From Croceitalea sp947503285 (GTDB lineage Bacteria; Bacteroidota; Bacteroidia; Flavobacteriales; Flavobacteriaceae), in NCBI RefSeq assembly GCF_036985505.1, contig NZ_BTGQ01000004.1, positions 1 to 64,000 of the forward strand: 64,000 nucleotides of DNA, in the 5' to 3' direction. This document shows positions 51,603 through 61,047 of the stretch, in pieces. The notes beneath the pieces were generated by a model. That model searched no databases, had not been told where the DNA came from, and saw nothing but the letters and a program-made list of their open reading frames with translations. How positions within the stretch are numbered: the first letter of the stretch is position 1; each line of letters begins with the position of its first letter. Position numbers and translations under genes: made by a program.

Positions 51603-52467
51603 AAATTTCAAACTCATTTTCCTTAATTGCTTCATCAATAATTTCGGTCTCCAATTTTTGAACGTATTTCAATCGCCTACGGTTCAAAATTATCCTCTTG
51701 ATATCTGGTATAATATAGTTTAGTGGAGCTATATCGTTAACCTCAAGAACATCAGTTACTTTACCCAAATATACCCCCAATGAATCTTGCAACTCAAAAA
51801 ATTGTGATTTCTTTAGGTACTTTTCTTGATTACCATAGTTCAATGGGGTGATTTCGGTCATCACCCGTGAGGCGCTTACCCAAATGGAATCATTGAAATG
51901 TATTTTTTTAAATTGGACGGCTATGGAGTCCAGATAGGCTTTATCCTGTTCTTTAAATGACTTGAGTTTTGCCACCACTTCCTCTTGGTCCAAAAATTGG
52001 TTTGGCAATACCACAAAGCGCAACTGCACCAATTTTTCATTCAACTTGAAGTTTTCTTTCTGTTTTCCATAAAAATCGGTCAATTGCTGTTGGTTGACAA
52101 CAGTATCATTTGCCGAACCCACCAAAGCTTCTATATAGGCCCTAGTGTATAAATCAGTACGGTAATCACTTACCAAACGATCGAATTCCTGCAATTGTTC
52201 TTCAGAGAGGTTGATCTTGGATTTTGACAACAACAATTGTTTTGACGCCCATTTGTTGATATAGTTTACCACAAAAGCAGCGCTGTCTTGAGCAGACATC
52301 TCATTCGTTATGTAAGATTGGATATCATTAGGATATAAATAGGATTCACCGACCCGCGCTATTGGCTTGACTTCATCGTCATCTTTTATAAAAGACCCGC
52401 ATGCAGTAGCGACCAGCAGCACTACGAGCAATACACACTTTTCAATAAGGTTTTTTTGCAAGGGCAT
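51586..52467 (-). CDS. Parvulin-associated lipoprotein
   Basis: 293 residues from ATG 52467 (an extension to 52524 gives a poor N-terminus). The lipobox is LLVATACGSF with Cys near residue 23. The body resembles the N-terminal chaperone part of SurA/PpiD (VGESYLYPNDIQSYI, YINKWASKQLLLSKSKINLSEEQLQEFDRLV). A conserved parvulin domain is not clear. It is probably a partner of the SurA-like protein encoded just downstream. It is first gene of a three-gene unit with that and moxR. Confidence 0.8.
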   Translation of the reverse strand: MPLQKNLIEKCVLLVVLLVATACGSFIKDDDEVKPIARVGESYLYPNDIQSYITNEMSAQDSAAFVVNYINKWASKQLLLSKSKINLSEEQLQEFDRLVSDYRTDLYTRAYIEALVGSANDTVVNQQQLTDFYGKQKENFKLNEKLVQLRFVVLPNQFLDQEEVVAKLKSFKEQDKAYLDSIAVQFKKIHFNDSIWVSASRVMTEITPLNYGNQEKYLKKSQFFELQDSLGVYLGKVTDVLEVNDIAPLNYIIPDIKRIILNRRRLKYVQKLETEIIDEAIKENEFEIYENQD

Positions 52468-52623
52468 TGCGCAAAAATAACAATTACTTCTAGGCATACA
52501 AGCTGTTATAAAATGGATTAACACATTTTTAGCAGCCTTACTGAGTTGATTATTTTACTATTTTCGTTGCACCTCGAACGGGTTGAAAGATAAAGAAGTA
52601 GTTTTTATTAGAAGTAGCATAGC

Positions 52624-52884
52624 ATGGAAAAAATACTGGATCGAAAAATCAAACTTATTTGGGATTTTAAAGGACCCGCCGCGGCTAAAACGGCGGAACA
52701 CTATGAGAAACACTTGCAGGAATATATTTTTAATGAAGAATTGAAATTCGATACAACGGGCCATAAACATTTAAGTGATATGCATAGTATCGCTTTTCTA
52801 GTGGTCGCAGAGTTTGAAATGATCCAAGCTCGAGATGACCTGAGACCCCATAGAGGCGAAATATACAAAACGGAAGACCAATAA
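52624..52884 (+). CDS. Conserved hypothetical protein
   Basis: 86 residues, unrecognised by function. It is small, charged and cytoplasmic: MEKILDRKIKLIWDFKGPAAAKTAEHYEKHL, later TGHKHLSDMHSIAFLVVAEFEM. The frame is well formed and begins a plus-strand unit with the next gene (9-bp gap), and it reads like a compact conserved protein. No motif allows a role to be named. Confidence 0.7.
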   Translation: MEKILDRKIKLIWDFKGPAAAKTAEHYEKHLQEYIFNEELKFDTTGHKHLSDMHSIAFLVVAEFEMIQARDDLRPHRGEIYKTEDQ

Positions 52885-52893
52885 CTCGAACCT

Positions 52894-54030
52894 ATGCGTT
52901 ATCAGAATTATTTTTTAGTAGTGCTTATTGGGCTTCAAATCTCATGTTCAGAACAGGGGCCCGCTAATCCTTTAGAGGCAGTACTCTCATCGAAAGATGA
53001 TCGCATCAAAAGGGTTATGGATAGTATTGACCAATACGAGGTTCAAATACGCTATACCAAGATAGATCGAAGAAACGACAGTATCATTTTTAACGATTTC
53101 GATTTTCAAGTAGATGAATCCATATATTTTTACCCCGCAAGTACCGTAAAGTTTCCTGCTGCTGTTGCGGCCCTTGAAAAATTAAATGAGGTCGATACCC
53201 TAAGTAGAAATACCTTGTTTTATGTTGAGGGGGACTCCATCAAGACAACATTCGCAAGGGCAATAGAAGAAATTTTTGCAGTCAGTGACAATGCAGCGAA
53301 CAATAGGCTTATTGAATTTATCGGTCAAGATAATCTGAACAAAATGATAAGGGACCGCGGTGTTCGACCGATTCGTATTTCACATCGCCTGTCGACGCCA
53401 AATGCTGATGACATCGTTACGAAACCTTTAATAATCTACCTAAATGACAGTACTACGGCCACCACGGCCAGTATCATAAGTGCAAGTGCGACCCCATTGC
53501 AATTGAAGCACATAAAAAAAGGGAAGGGCTTTCTTTCGGGCGATTCATTATATTCGGAGCCCTTCGATTTTGGGCTAAAAAACTACTATCCCATCCATGC
53601 ACAGCATGAACTTTTGAAACGAGTGATTTTCCCGAATCAATTCCCAAAAGAAAAACGTTTCAATCTAAGTAAGGAGCAACGTACTTTTTTGTTGAAAGCC
53701 ATGCATACCTTGCCAAAGAATGCAGGTTATGATGCGAAGGAATATTATGATAGTTATGGAAAGTTTTTCATGTATGGTGATTCAGAGGATGTTATTCCCG
53801 ATCATATCAAAATCTTCAATAAAGTCGGTTATGCCTATGGTACGTTGACCGATTGTGCCTATATCATAGATGAGAAAAACAAAATCGACTTTATGGTCAC
53901 TGCAACTATATTGGTCAATAAAGACGGTATATTCAATAATGATAATTACGAGTATGACGAAATCGGCATTCCCTTTTTGGCGCAATTGGGTAGGGAACTG
54001 TATCATTATGAATTGGAATCAAATAAATAA
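52894..54030 (+). CDS. Class A beta-lactamase-like lipoprotein
   Basis: 378 residues. The lipobox Cys is at 18 (IGLQISCSEQ). The serine-enzyme motifs match class A: SxxK as STVK in YPASTVKFPAAV (about 87-98) and SDN in AVSDNAANNRLIEF. The KTG box is not evident, and KVGYAYGT near 312 may stand in. Enlarged relative to true class A enzymes and anchored to the membrane, it may act on peptidoglycan or peptides rather than antibiotics. A bidirectional terminator follows. Confidence 0.8.
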   Translation: MRYQNYFLVVLIGLQISCSEQGPANPLEAVLSSKDDRIKRVMDSIDQYEVQIRYTKIDRRNDSIIFNDFDFQVDESIYFYPASTVKFPAAVAALEKLNEVDTLSRNTLFYVEGDSIKTTFARAIEEIFAVSDNAANNRLIEFIGQDNLNKMIRDRGVRPIRISHRLSTPNADDIVTKPLIIYLNDSTTATTASIISASATPLQLKHIKKGKGFLSGDSLYSEPFDFGLKNYYPIHAQHELLKRVIFPNQFPKEKRFNLSKEQRTFLLKAMHTLPKNAGYDAKEYYDSYGKFFMYGDSEDVIPDHIKIFNKVGYAYGTLTDCAYIIDEKNKIDFMVTATILVNKDGIFNNDNYEYDEIGIPFLAQLGRELYHYELESNK

Positions 54031-54057
54031 AGGCATCACTATCAAAGTGATGCCTTT
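54029..54057. terminator. Bidirectional terminator between convergent genes
   Basis: AAAGGCATCACT (54029-54040) pairs with AGTGATGCCTTT (54046-54057) around a 5-nt loop. It serves the beta-lactamase-like gene on plus and the fasciclin gene on minus. Confidence 0.8.
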
Positions 54058-54086
54058 ATCCATTATTAACAGAATGGGTAAGCCTA

Positions 54087-54602
54087 TTATGGCATTACCA
54101 CGTCTTCAATAATATGAATCACACCATTGGAAGCCATAACGTCGGTCTTTGCGATTTTGCTGTAATTGCCATTGGCGTCCATCAAAAAGATGCCACCATC
54201 TTTACTAACGGCAGTTATCTTACCACCATTCAACGTAGTCAATTCAGCTTTACCGTTACCTTTTTCCAAAGCTGCCGCAACATCGGATGCCGCCAGCTTA
54301 CCTGCGACTACATGATACGTTAAAATTGCGGATAGCTTTTCTTTGTTTTCTGGTTTCAACAAAGAATTTAGGGTATTGGCATCAATTTTGGCAAATCCTG
54401 AATTTACCGGTGCGAATACCGTAAATGGCCCGTCACCTTTCAATGCTCCGACCAAATCCGCTGCTTTCAAAGCGGTGACCAGTGTTGAGAAATCATCAAC
54501 CGAAACGGCGATATCCACAATATCTTGGGATTTTTGAGCAGTAGTCGTTTGTGTGAAAAGGGTCAATGCGATCGTTGAAAGGATAAAAATTACTTTTTTC
54601 AT
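54087..54602 (-). CDS. Fasciclin-domain secreted protein
   Basis: 171 residues. A signal peptide (about 1-22, ending TTTAQ) precedes one FAS1 domain with its two conserved boxes: VFAPVNSGFAKID (H1) and GVIHIIEDVVMP (H2), plus LTYHVVAGKL. FAS1 proteins work in cell-surface adhesion. It is divergent from an ECF sigma factor gene, 121 bp away. In Flavobacteriaceae fasciclin and sigma/anti-sigma genes often occur together, so it may belong to the same regulon. Confidence 0.93.
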   Translation of the reverse strand: MKKVIFILSTIALTLFTQTTTAQKSQDIVDIAVSVDDFSTLVTALKAADLVGALKGDGPFTVFAPVNSGFAKIDANTLNSLLKPENKEKLSAILTYHVVAGKLAASDVAAALEKGNGKAELTTLNGGKITAVSKDGGIFLMDANGNYSKIAKTDVMASNGVIHIIEDVVMP

Positions 54603-54723
54603 TTTTTGTGTTTTAATTGTTTAATAGAATGATTAATTTTTCAATGTTATTTGTTACTATGTACACCCTAAAAAATGTGTTGGATGAGTTCCTGCCGATT
54701 TTATCATATCTTTAACATAGCTT

Positions 54724-55284
54724 ATGTCACATCATCAAGATGACATTGAAATAATCGACCGCCTGTCCCAAAAGGATAAAAAAGCCCTGTACCTATTATA
54801 TGATAAGTACTCGGGCGCCTTATATGGCGTGATCTTAAGAATGTGTCGAAATCAAGTTCTGGCCGAAGATTTACTGCAGGAAACCTTTGTTAAGATTTGG
54901 CAAAAAATCGACACTTATGATGCCTCAAAAGGTAAATTCTACACTTGGGCCTACCGAATTGCAAAGAATGTTACCTTAAATGCTTTACGAAAACCCGATT
55001 TACTCATCCAAAACGAAGAATTACGTGTAGATACTACTAAAACAATATTGGAACCAAAACCTGACTTTACCGAGCTCAATGGCGCCATAAGTAGGTTGGA
55101 GCCGCATCATCAAGAAGCGATTTCATTGGTTTATTTTAGGGGATACACCCATCGCGAGGCCTATGAGGAAATGGGCGTGCCCTTGGGCACTTTCAAATCT
55201 TACATACGCCAAGCGCTACAATTGTTGCGTGAGAGCTATAAGCATGAACTGCTGATCATTTGGTTACTATTAGAAACTTTTTGA
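54724..55284 (+). CDS. ECF-type RNA polymerase sigma factor
   Basis: 186 residues. Region 2 (about 20-90) has LLQETFVKIWQKIDTYDASKGKFYTWAYRIAKN, and region 4 (about 120-180) has LEPHHQEAISLVYFRGYTHREAYEEMGVPLGTFKSYIRQAL. This is the ECF family that directs RNA polymerase to stress or surface genes. Its stop codon overlaps the anti-sigma ATG (TGATG), so the two are produced together. Its targets may include the divergent fasciclin gene. Confidence 0.94.
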   Translation: MSHHQDDIEIIDRLSQKDKKALYLLYDKYSGALYGVILRMCRNQVLAEDLLQETFVKIWQKIDTYDASKGKFYTWAYRIAKNVTLNALRKPDLLIQNEELRVDTTKTILEPKPDFTELNGAISRLEPHHQEAISLVYFRGYTHREAYEEMGVPLGTFKSYIRQALQLLRESYKHELLIIWLLLETF

Positions 55285-56039
55285 TGATGGATAGAAAGAA
55301 AATATTGGAAGAGGGATTATTGGAGAAATACATATTGGATGAACTTTCAGCGGCAGAAAGTCAGCAATTAAGTTCAATTATTGCAAATGATGAAGGTTTA
55401 AAAAAACAATTCGAAGCCTTACAAGAAGATTTTGAAAGAATGGCTTTTGAGAATGCAATTGCACCGCCTGGACATATTAAAATGAGACTACAAAAAAGAT
55501 TGGGGGAATCAAAGGTGATACCCATGCCAAAAAGTTGGCGCTACGCGGCTGCAAGTTTGACGATCTTATTTGTACTTTCTGCTTTCTGGATGTTCAATCG
55601 TTGGCAAAACGCAAAAAATGATTTTGAAATCCTACAAGAACAAACCATTTCATTGCAAGAACGTTTAAATGCTTTAGAAGAAGACTATTTGCTCACCAAT
55701 CGGCGTTTAAAAACCATAAATGGCCCAAAAACCATTCCGTTGATTCTTGATGGCAACAACTTGGCGCCCAATTCTAGGGCCGTGGCCTACGTGAACCATG
55801 ACAGAAGGATCGTTATGGTCAATGCGCAGGGTTTGCCAGAACTTCCAGATAACAGTACCTATCAAATGTGGAGTGATGTAGATGGCGAAATGATCGATAT
55901 GGGATTGTTGCCAACCGATGAAGAGTTGATTACCCTAAAATACATTGACAAGGCCGAGTCTTTGAATATTACCATAGAACCTGCAGGTGGTAATGACCAC
56001 CCAACCGTTGAGAAGTTAATTGCCTACGTTACGCTATAG
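55284..56039 (+). CDS. Anti-sigma factor (RskA-like)
   Basis: 251 residues from ATG 55284, just after a frame start that would overlap the sigma gene by 24 bp. The N-terminal cytoplasmic part (1-75) has LEKYILDELSAAESQQL, a zinc-less anti-sigma domain. A membrane helix is at about 85-105 (WRYAAASLTILFVLSAFW), a periplasmic coiled coil follows, and the RskA C-terminal domain (about 160-250) ends GLPELPDNSTYQMWSDVDGE and beyond. It holds the sigma factor until regulated proteolysis. Convergent with rimO, overlapping by 11 bp. Confidence 0.9.
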   Translation: MMDRKKILEEGLLEKYILDELSAAESQQLSSIIANDEGLKKQFEALQEDFERMAFENAIAPPGHIKMRLQKRLGESKVIPMPKSWRYAAASLTILFVLSAFWMFNRWQNAKNDFEILQEQTISLQERLNALEEDYLLTNRRLKTINGPKTIPLILDGNNLAPNSRAVAYVNHDRRIVMVNAQGLPELPDNSTYQMWSDVDGEMIDMGLLPTDEELITLKYIDKAESLNITIEPAGGNDHPTVEKLIAYVTL

Positions 56040-57336
56040 CCGGCTCTCCATACAGATCAAAGTCGGAAGCCTCGATTATTTTAATGTCGATAAAGTCCCC
56101 AATTTTCACATAGTGCTTTGTGGCATCGATAAGTACTTCATTATCGACATCCGGTGAATCGAATTCCGTTCGGCCAATAAAATGGGTGCCTTCTTTTCGA
56201 TCAATGATACATCGGTACGTTTTCCCTATCCGTTCTTGATTCAATTCCCATGAAATCTGGGCCTGAACCTCCATAATCCCATTGGCGCGTTGCTGTTTGA
56301 CTTCTTCGGGAACATCATCGACCAAATGAAACGCATGGGTGTTTTCTTCATGACTGTACGTAAAGCATCCCAAACGTTCAAAACGCATAGCGACCACCCA
56401 GTCTTTTAGGGTTTGAAAATCTTCTTCGGTCTCACCGGGGTAACCGACAATCAACGTAGTTCGAATCGCCATCCCTGGGACCGCGGCCCTAAAGCCCTCC
56501 AACAATTTTGTAGTCTTTGCCTTTGTGGTTCCCCGACGCATACTCTTTAAAATCGGGTCGGCAATATGCTGTAAGGGAATATCGATATAATTACAGATTT
56601 TAGGTTCTTTTTTCATTACCTCCAAGACGTCCATTGGAAAACCTGTGGGAAAGGCATAATGGAGGCGGATCCACTCAATTCCCACCACCTGCGCCAATTT
56701 TTCCAATAGTTCGGCAAGATTTCGTTTTTTGTATAGGTCCAAACCGTAATAAGTCAAGTCTTGGGCAATCAAAATCAATTCTTTGACCCCATTGGCTGCT
56801 AATTTTTCAGCTTCTTCGACCAACGCTTCCATGGGCTTACTTTTATGTTTGCCCCGCATCAATGGAATGGCGCAGAACGAACAAGGTCGGTCACAACCTT
56901 CCGCAATTTTTAAATAGGCATAGTTTTTTGGGGTCGTCGTCAACCGCTCACCAATAAGTTCGTGTTTATAATCAGCACCTAGGGCTTTCAACAAATTGGG
57001 TAGATCACTGGTACCAAAATATTCATCTACATTCGGAATCTCTTTCTCTAAATCTGGCTTATAGCGTTCACTTAAACATCCGGTAACAAAAACCTTATCA
57101 ACATCACCTGCTTCTTTCTTTTCAACGTACTCCAAAATCGTATTGACGCTCTCTTCTTTCGCATTGGCAATAAATCCGCAAGTATTGATCACAACTACAT
57201 TACCTTCTTCCTCATGAACCACTTCCTTATTATTTGCCCGAAGTTGCCCCATTAAAACCTCAGAATCATAGATGTTCTTGCTACAACCTAAGGTTACTAC
57301 ATTGATTTTATTCTTTTTAAGGGATTTTGTACGCAT
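56029..57336 (-). CDS. rimO: Ribosomal protein uS12 methylthiotransferase
   Basis: Methylthiolates an aspartate of ribosomal protein uS12. 435 residues from ATG 57336, since the frame extension to 57435 adds a non-conserved stretch. The N-terminal UPF0004 domain has VVTLGCSKNIYDSEVLMGQL, the radical-SAM motif is CDRPCSFC (CxxxCxxC, about 138-145), and a TRAM domain lies at the C-terminus. It is convergent with the anti-sigma gene and overlaps it slightly. Confidence 0.95.
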   Translation of the reverse strand: MRTKSLKKNKINVVTLGCSKNIYDSEVLMGQLRANNKEVVHEEEGNVVVINTCGFIANAKEESVNTILEYVEKKEAGDVDKVFVTGCLSERYKPDLEKEIPNVDEYFGTSDLPNLLKALGADYKHELIGERLTTTPKNYAYLKIAEGCDRPCSFCAIPLMRGKHKSKPMEALVEEAEKLAANGVKELILIAQDLTYYGLDLYKKRNLAELLEKLAQVVGIEWIRLHYAFPTGFPMDVLEVMKKEPKICNYIDIPLQHIADPILKSMRRGTTKAKTTKLLEGFRAAVPGMAIRTTLIVGYPGETEEDFQTLKDWVVAMRFERLGCFTYSHEENTHAFHLVDDVPEEVKQQRANGIMEVQAQISWELNQERIGKTYRCIIDRKEGTHFIGRTEFDSPDVDNEVLIDATKHYVKIGDFIDIKIIEASDFDLYGEPAIA

Positions 57337-57461
57337 ATTTTTTTGAATGGATGGCAAAAATACAACACCCTTTTGCAATTGGTCGATTTTAATGCATAAT
57401 TCTTTAAAGACCGCGTTAAACCAATAAAGGACCACATCGTCCTACAAGAAAAAGTAAGTTC

Positions 57462-58556
57462 ATGAAACCGCTGTTCATTTTAATAATTTGGAGTTTGATT
57501 TTCGTTGGGTGCTCAACTACCGCTGATGAAGCCCCTGTAATTCAACAAGAAGAAACACCAATAGTCGCAAATCTCTATTTTCCACCAAGCCAATCGGCGG
57601 AATGGGCGACCATAACTACTTCAGAACTTGGTTGGAACACTGAAAATGAACAAGAATTGCGCACCTTTTTGGAAAACAACGGCACAAAAGCGTTCATTAT
57701 CTTAAAAGACGGAAGAATTGCCGTAGAATGGTACTTGAATGAACACACCCAAAATACGAGTTGGTATTGGGCCTCTGCCGGAAAAACCTTGACGGCATTT
57801 ACGGTCGGCCTGGCACAAGAAAATGGTTTTTTGAATAGCGATGACAAAACCTCAGATTATCTCGAAACAGGATGGACGGCACTGGAAGCGGATAAGGAGG
57901 CCCTAATAACGGTCAAACATCAATTGACGATGACCACGGGGTTAAACGATCAACAATTTGATTGTATTACACCTGAATGCCTAACATACGTAGCCGATGC
58001 GGGCAGCAGATGGGCCTATCACAATGGGCCCTATACCTTGTTACAAAAGGTAGTCGCCAATGCCACTGAAACGGAATGGTCAGACTATTTCAATCAAAGT
58101 CTTCGGGATAAAATTGGAATGGATGGTTTTTGGTTCTCAACAGATGACCTAAATAATGTTTACTTCAGTTCCGCAAGAAGTATGGCGCGTTTCGGACTTT
58201 TAAATCTAAATAATGGTGTCTGGGACGGAGAAACTATTTTGGCCGATACCGAATATTTAAACTCCATGAAAAGTACTTCGCAAAATCTAAACCGGGCCTA
58301 TGGATATTTATGGTGGTTGAACGGAAAGTCAAGTTACCGTGCACCCGCTTCACAGTTGGAATTTAGCGGGCCATTAGTCGAAAACGCACCTTCGGATATG
58401 TATGGTGGTCTGGGAAAAAATGACCAAAAGCTTTATGTTGTGCCTAGCAAAGGATTGGTGGTCATCAGGATGGGGGAAGACTCAGGCGAAGACCTACTTG
58501 GGCCTTCAAGTTTTGACAATGAATTGTGGGGAAAAATCAACGAATTTATCAATTGA
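57462..58556 (+). CDS. Serine hydrolase lipoprotein, beta-lactamase fold
   Basis: 364 residues. Lipobox SLIFVGCSTT (Cys17). Class C beta-lactamase-like fold: the SxxK motif is SAGK in YWASAGKTLTAFT, YHN is in RWAYHNGPYTL, and the last box is near GLGKNDQKLYVVPSK, where the usual HxG or KTG is absent and replaced by GLGK. Probably an esterase or peptidase. It has its own promoter region divergent from rimO, and its expression is probably independent. Confidence 0.82.
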   Translation: MKPLFILIIWSLIFVGCSTTADEAPVIQQEETPIVANLYFPPSQSAEWATITTSELGWNTENEQELRTFLENNGTKAFIILKDGRIAVEWYLNEHTQNTSWYWASAGKTLTAFTVGLAQENGFLNSDDKTSDYLETGWTALEADKEALITVKHQLTMTTGLNDQQFDCITPECLTYVADAGSRWAYHNGPYTLLQKVVANATETEWSDYFNQSLRDKIGMDGFWFSTDDLNNVYFSSARSMARFGLLNLNNGVWDGETILADTEYLNSMKSTSQNLNRAYGYLWWLNGKSSYRAPASQLEFSGPLVENAPSDMYGGLGKNDQKLYVVPSKGLVVIRMGEDSGEDLLGPSSFDNELWGKINEFIN

Positions 58557-58634
58557 TTTGGCACTGTTATTTGGAATAACCGCTGTCTATAGGAACTTAG
58601 GCTAGACTTTTCATCTTGCTAAAGCCACTCGACA

Positions 58635-59510
58635 TTAGTTCCCCTTACCCGTTACCAACGCGCCCCACTTCTTAATATTAATTGTATTCATTCGCACAAA
58701 TTCGTCCTTTTCAAGCTTAGTGGCAATCCGAAGCGACTCCTTGGCGGAGGTAATGGCAGCCTTATAATCGCCCAACTCTGCTTCAACCAAACTTTTTACG
58801 CGATGAAAGTAATAGGTATCCCCGCCTAATTCAAGCGCTTTGTTCAAGTACCCCAAAGCCGTTTTAAAATCAGCACCCTGTTCTTGAAGGTAACGGGCAG
58901 CTTCATAATAGGTTTGTGCAGTTGGGTTTTCGTTGAGCTGCTTTGCAATTTCCAATTGCATTTGGCCATGGGTATCTACTAGAATGGGGATGGAAACCAT
59001 CGTATCTGCCCAAATCAAGTTCAGATTGGCCGCATTGTGGGTGATGGAATCGAAGTTTACTAAAAAATTTTCTTGGTGATATGGTATGCTTTTGGGTGCT
59101 ACCTTAATTCGAAACAAATCTTCATTCGGATTGTAATTTTTACGACCATCACCCCAATGTTGCGTGTTGGTATGAAAAGCAATCTGCCACTCTTCTTTTT
59201 CAGGAAATGCGTATAGCGCATACGTACCTTTTGGTAAATTATTCCCTAGAACGGTCATGTCAGTATCCACGGTGATTTTAGTACTTTCATTTGCACCAAC
59301 CCGCCATATGCGCCCATAGGGCACCAATCCGCCAAAAATCGTACGCCCTCTTGCCGCTGGTCTTGAGTACGCCACACTGATTTTGGACAAACCAATTTCT
59401 TGTTCTACGCGCGAAAACGGACTCGCTTTAGGGTGGGTAATTTGTGAGCATACTATTAGAGCATCGAGAAGAATTAAAAAGAACAGCGCTTGTTTTGCTA
59501 TTGGGAACAT
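58635..59510 (-). CDS. DUF2911-domain secreted protein with TPR-like tail
   Basis: 291 residues from ATG 59510, the first start with a signal peptide (MFPIAKQALFFLILLDALIVC). The DUF2911 domain spans about 35-180 (ISVAYSRPAARGRTIFGGLVPYGRIWRVGANESTKI, GTYALYAFPEKEEW, DLFRIKVAP). The tail (about 200-285) has two TPR-like repeats (TAQTYYEAARYLQEQG, ALGYLNKALELGGDTYYFHRVKSLVEAELGDYKAAI). The function is unknown. It starts 1 bp after the ftsY stop, so co-transcription is likely. Confidence 0.88.
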   Translation of the reverse strand: MFPIAKQALFFLILLDALIVCSQITHPKASPFSRVEQEIGLSKISVAYSRPAARGRTIFGGLVPYGRIWRVGANESTKITVDTDMTVLGNNLPKGTYALYAFPEKEEWQIAFHTNTQHWGDGRKNYNPNEDLFRIKVAPKSIPYHQENFLVNFDSITHNAANLNLIWADTMVSIPILVDTHGQMQLEIAKQLNENPTAQTYYEAARYLQEQGADFKTALGYLNKALELGGDTYYFHRVKSLVEAELGDYKAAITSAKESLRIATKLEKDEFVRMNTINIKKWGALVTGKGN

Positions 59511-59511
59511 C

Positions 59512-60468
59512 TTATAGCTTAAAAAACGAATCCACAAACTCATACTTATTAAAGACCTGTAGGTCATCAATACCTTCCCCAACACCAATATATTTCACCG
59601 GAATTTGAAATTGGTCTGAAATGCCAATGACGACACCGCCTTTTGCGGTTCCATCCAATTTTGTGACGGCCAATGAAGTTACTTCCGTAGCTTTTGTGAA
59701 CTGTTTGGCCTGTTCAAAGGCATTTTGGCCTGTAGAACCATCCAAAACCAATAAAACATCATGTGGTGCGTCTGGCACCACTTTTTGCATCACCCGTTTC
59801 ACCTTTGAAAGTTCGTTCATTAGATTTACTTTATTATGCAATCGGCCCGCAGTATCGATCAAGACCACATCTGCATTTTCGGCGACAGCTGAATTCAATG
59901 TATCAAAAGCAACCGAAGCGGGGTCACTACCCATTTTCTGTTTAATGATGGGGACGTCAACACGCGCTGCCCATACCTGTAATTGGTCAATGGCGGCGGC
60001 CCTAAACGTATCACCAGCGCCCAATACCACTTTCAGACCTTGATTTTTGAATTGCTTGGCCAATTTACCAATGGTCGTCGTCTTGCCTACGCCATTAACG
60101 CCTACGACCATAATGACGTAGGGCTTCTTGTCAGAAGGAATGGAAAACTCTTTTTCTTCACCCACATGGGTCTCAGAGAGCAACCCTGCAATTTCCTCAC
60201 GAAGGATTTGGTTCAACTCATCGGTACCTAAATACTTATCTTTTGATACCCTAGCCTCAATTCGGTCGATAATTTTCAGGGTGGTATCCACTCCCACATC
60301 AGAAGTGACCAAAACCTCTTCTAAGTTATCAAGTACTTCATCATCGACTTTTGATTTACCGGCAACGGCTTTGCCAAGTTTACCAAAAAAACTGTTTTTA
60401 GACTTTTCCAAGCCTTTATCCAACGTTTCTTTCTTCTCTTTTGAGAATATATTTTTGAAGAGCCCCAT
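59512..60468 (-). CDS. ftsY: Signal recognition particle receptor FtsY
   Basis: Docks SRP-ribosome complexes at the inner membrane through a GTP-gated handshake with Ffh. 318 residues from ATG 60468, preferred over an ATG two codons earlier because MGLFKNIFSKEKKE is the standard FtsY start. The N domain is followed by the NG domain: G1 is GVNGVGKTTTIGKLA, G3 is DTAGR, G4 is TKLDGTAKGG, and a C-terminal helix. The acidic A domain is very short, as in other Bacteroidota. It is upstream of the DUF2911 gene. Confidence 0.97.
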   Translation of the reverse strand: MGLFKNIFSKEKKETLDKGLEKSKNSFFGKLGKAVAGKSKVDDEVLDNLEEVLVTSDVGVDTTLKIIDRIEARVSKDKYLGTDELNQILREEIAGLLSETHVGEEKEFSIPSDKKPYVIMVVGVNGVGKTTTIGKLAKQFKNQGLKVVLGAGDTFRAAAIDQLQVWAARVDVPIIKQKMGSDPASVAFDTLNSAVAENADVVLIDTAGRLHNKVNLMNELSKVKRVMQKVVPDAPHDVLLVLDGSTGQNAFEQAKQFTKATEVTSLAVTKLDGTAKGGVVIGISDQFQIPVKYIGVGEGIDDLQVFNKYEFVDSFFKL

Positions 60469-60577
60469 ACGCATTCTTAGTTGTAAATCAAAGATAGGAA
60501 AGTAAGGGGAGTTTTGTTAAAGTTCGTTTCGCATTTACAGTCTTAATGAGATTGAAAGGTCAACAGTTTCTAGTAAG

Positions 60578-60604
60578 GGCTTCGACTGCGCTCAGCCTGA
60601 CAAA
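60578..60604. repeat. Possible dispersed repeat
   Basis: GGCTTCGACTGCGCTCAGCC and the following bases TGACAAA resemble a short intergenic sequence often dispersed in Bacteroidota genomes. Only one copy is in the window, so this is from memory of the type. Confidence 0.3.
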
Positions 60605-60643
60605 TTGGAAAACCTGGCAGATTAGAAAACAGGTAGAAACAAA

Positions 60644-60669
60644 AAAAAGCCGCTTAAAAGCGGCTTTTT
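60644..60669 (-). terminator. Terminator after the rpmB-rpmG-DUF4295 cluster
   Basis: GCCGCTT (60649-60655) pairs with AAGCGGC (60658-60664). Downstream on the minus strand lies a T-run (A-run at 60641-60648 on plus). Confidence 0.85.
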
Positions 60670-60690
60670 AAATGGTGTTCTCGTAAAAGG

Positions 60691-60843
60691 TTATCGCTTC
60701 GACAACCAATCATTTACCAATTCTGGAGACATGACGGATTCCACAAACGTATAAGCACCTGTTTTAGGTGATTTTACCATTTTGATCGCTTTTGTCAATC
60801 TTTTCGAACTTCCTTGTAAAGTTGCTACGGTTTTCTTTGCCAT
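60691..60843 (-). CDS. DUF4295-family small protein
   Basis: 50 residues: MAKKTVATLQGSSKRLTKAIKM at the start and VMSPELVNDWLSKR at the end. It is a Bacteroidota-specific family consistently found next to rpmG and rpmB, and therefore likely to be ribosome-associated. Its basic N-terminus fits RNA binding. It begins 9 bp after the rpmG stop and ends before the terminator. It is short but well supported by context. Confidence 0.9.
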   Translation of the reverse strand: MAKKTVATLQGSSKRLTKAIKMVKSPKTGAYTFVESVMSPELVNDWLSKR

Positions 60844-60852
60844 GACTAAATC

Positions 60853-61035
60853 TTATTTGATTTCTTTATGAACGGTCATACGCTTTAAAATAGGATTGAA
60901 TTTCTTGATTTCCAATCTATCTGGCGTGTTCTTTTTGTTCTTTGTAGTGATGTAACGAGAAGTACCTGGCTGACCTGATTCTTTATGCTCGGTACATTCT
61001 AATATTACTTGTATTCTGTTGCCTTTTTTTGCCAT
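60853..61035 (-). CDS. rpmG: Large ribosomal subunit protein bL33
   Basis: 60 residues: MAKKGNRIQVILECTEHKESGQPGTSRYITTKNKKNTPDRLEIKKFNP, normal length and sequence for bL33. The zinc CxxC pair of the C+ form is absent, so this is the C- type. It is 12 bp after rpmB and 9 bp before DUF4295. Confidence 0.96.
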   Translation of the reverse strand: MAKKGNRIQVILECTEHKESGQPGTSRYITTKNKKNTPDRLEIKKFNPILKRMTVHKEIK

Positions 61036-61047
61036 TTTCTAATGCTT

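Noticed and set aside
52894..58556. Antibiotic-resistance beta-lactamases
   Set aside because: The SxxK folds are present, but the KTG box is missing or altered and the proteins are larger lipoproteins. Cell-wall or peptide hydrolysis is as likely.
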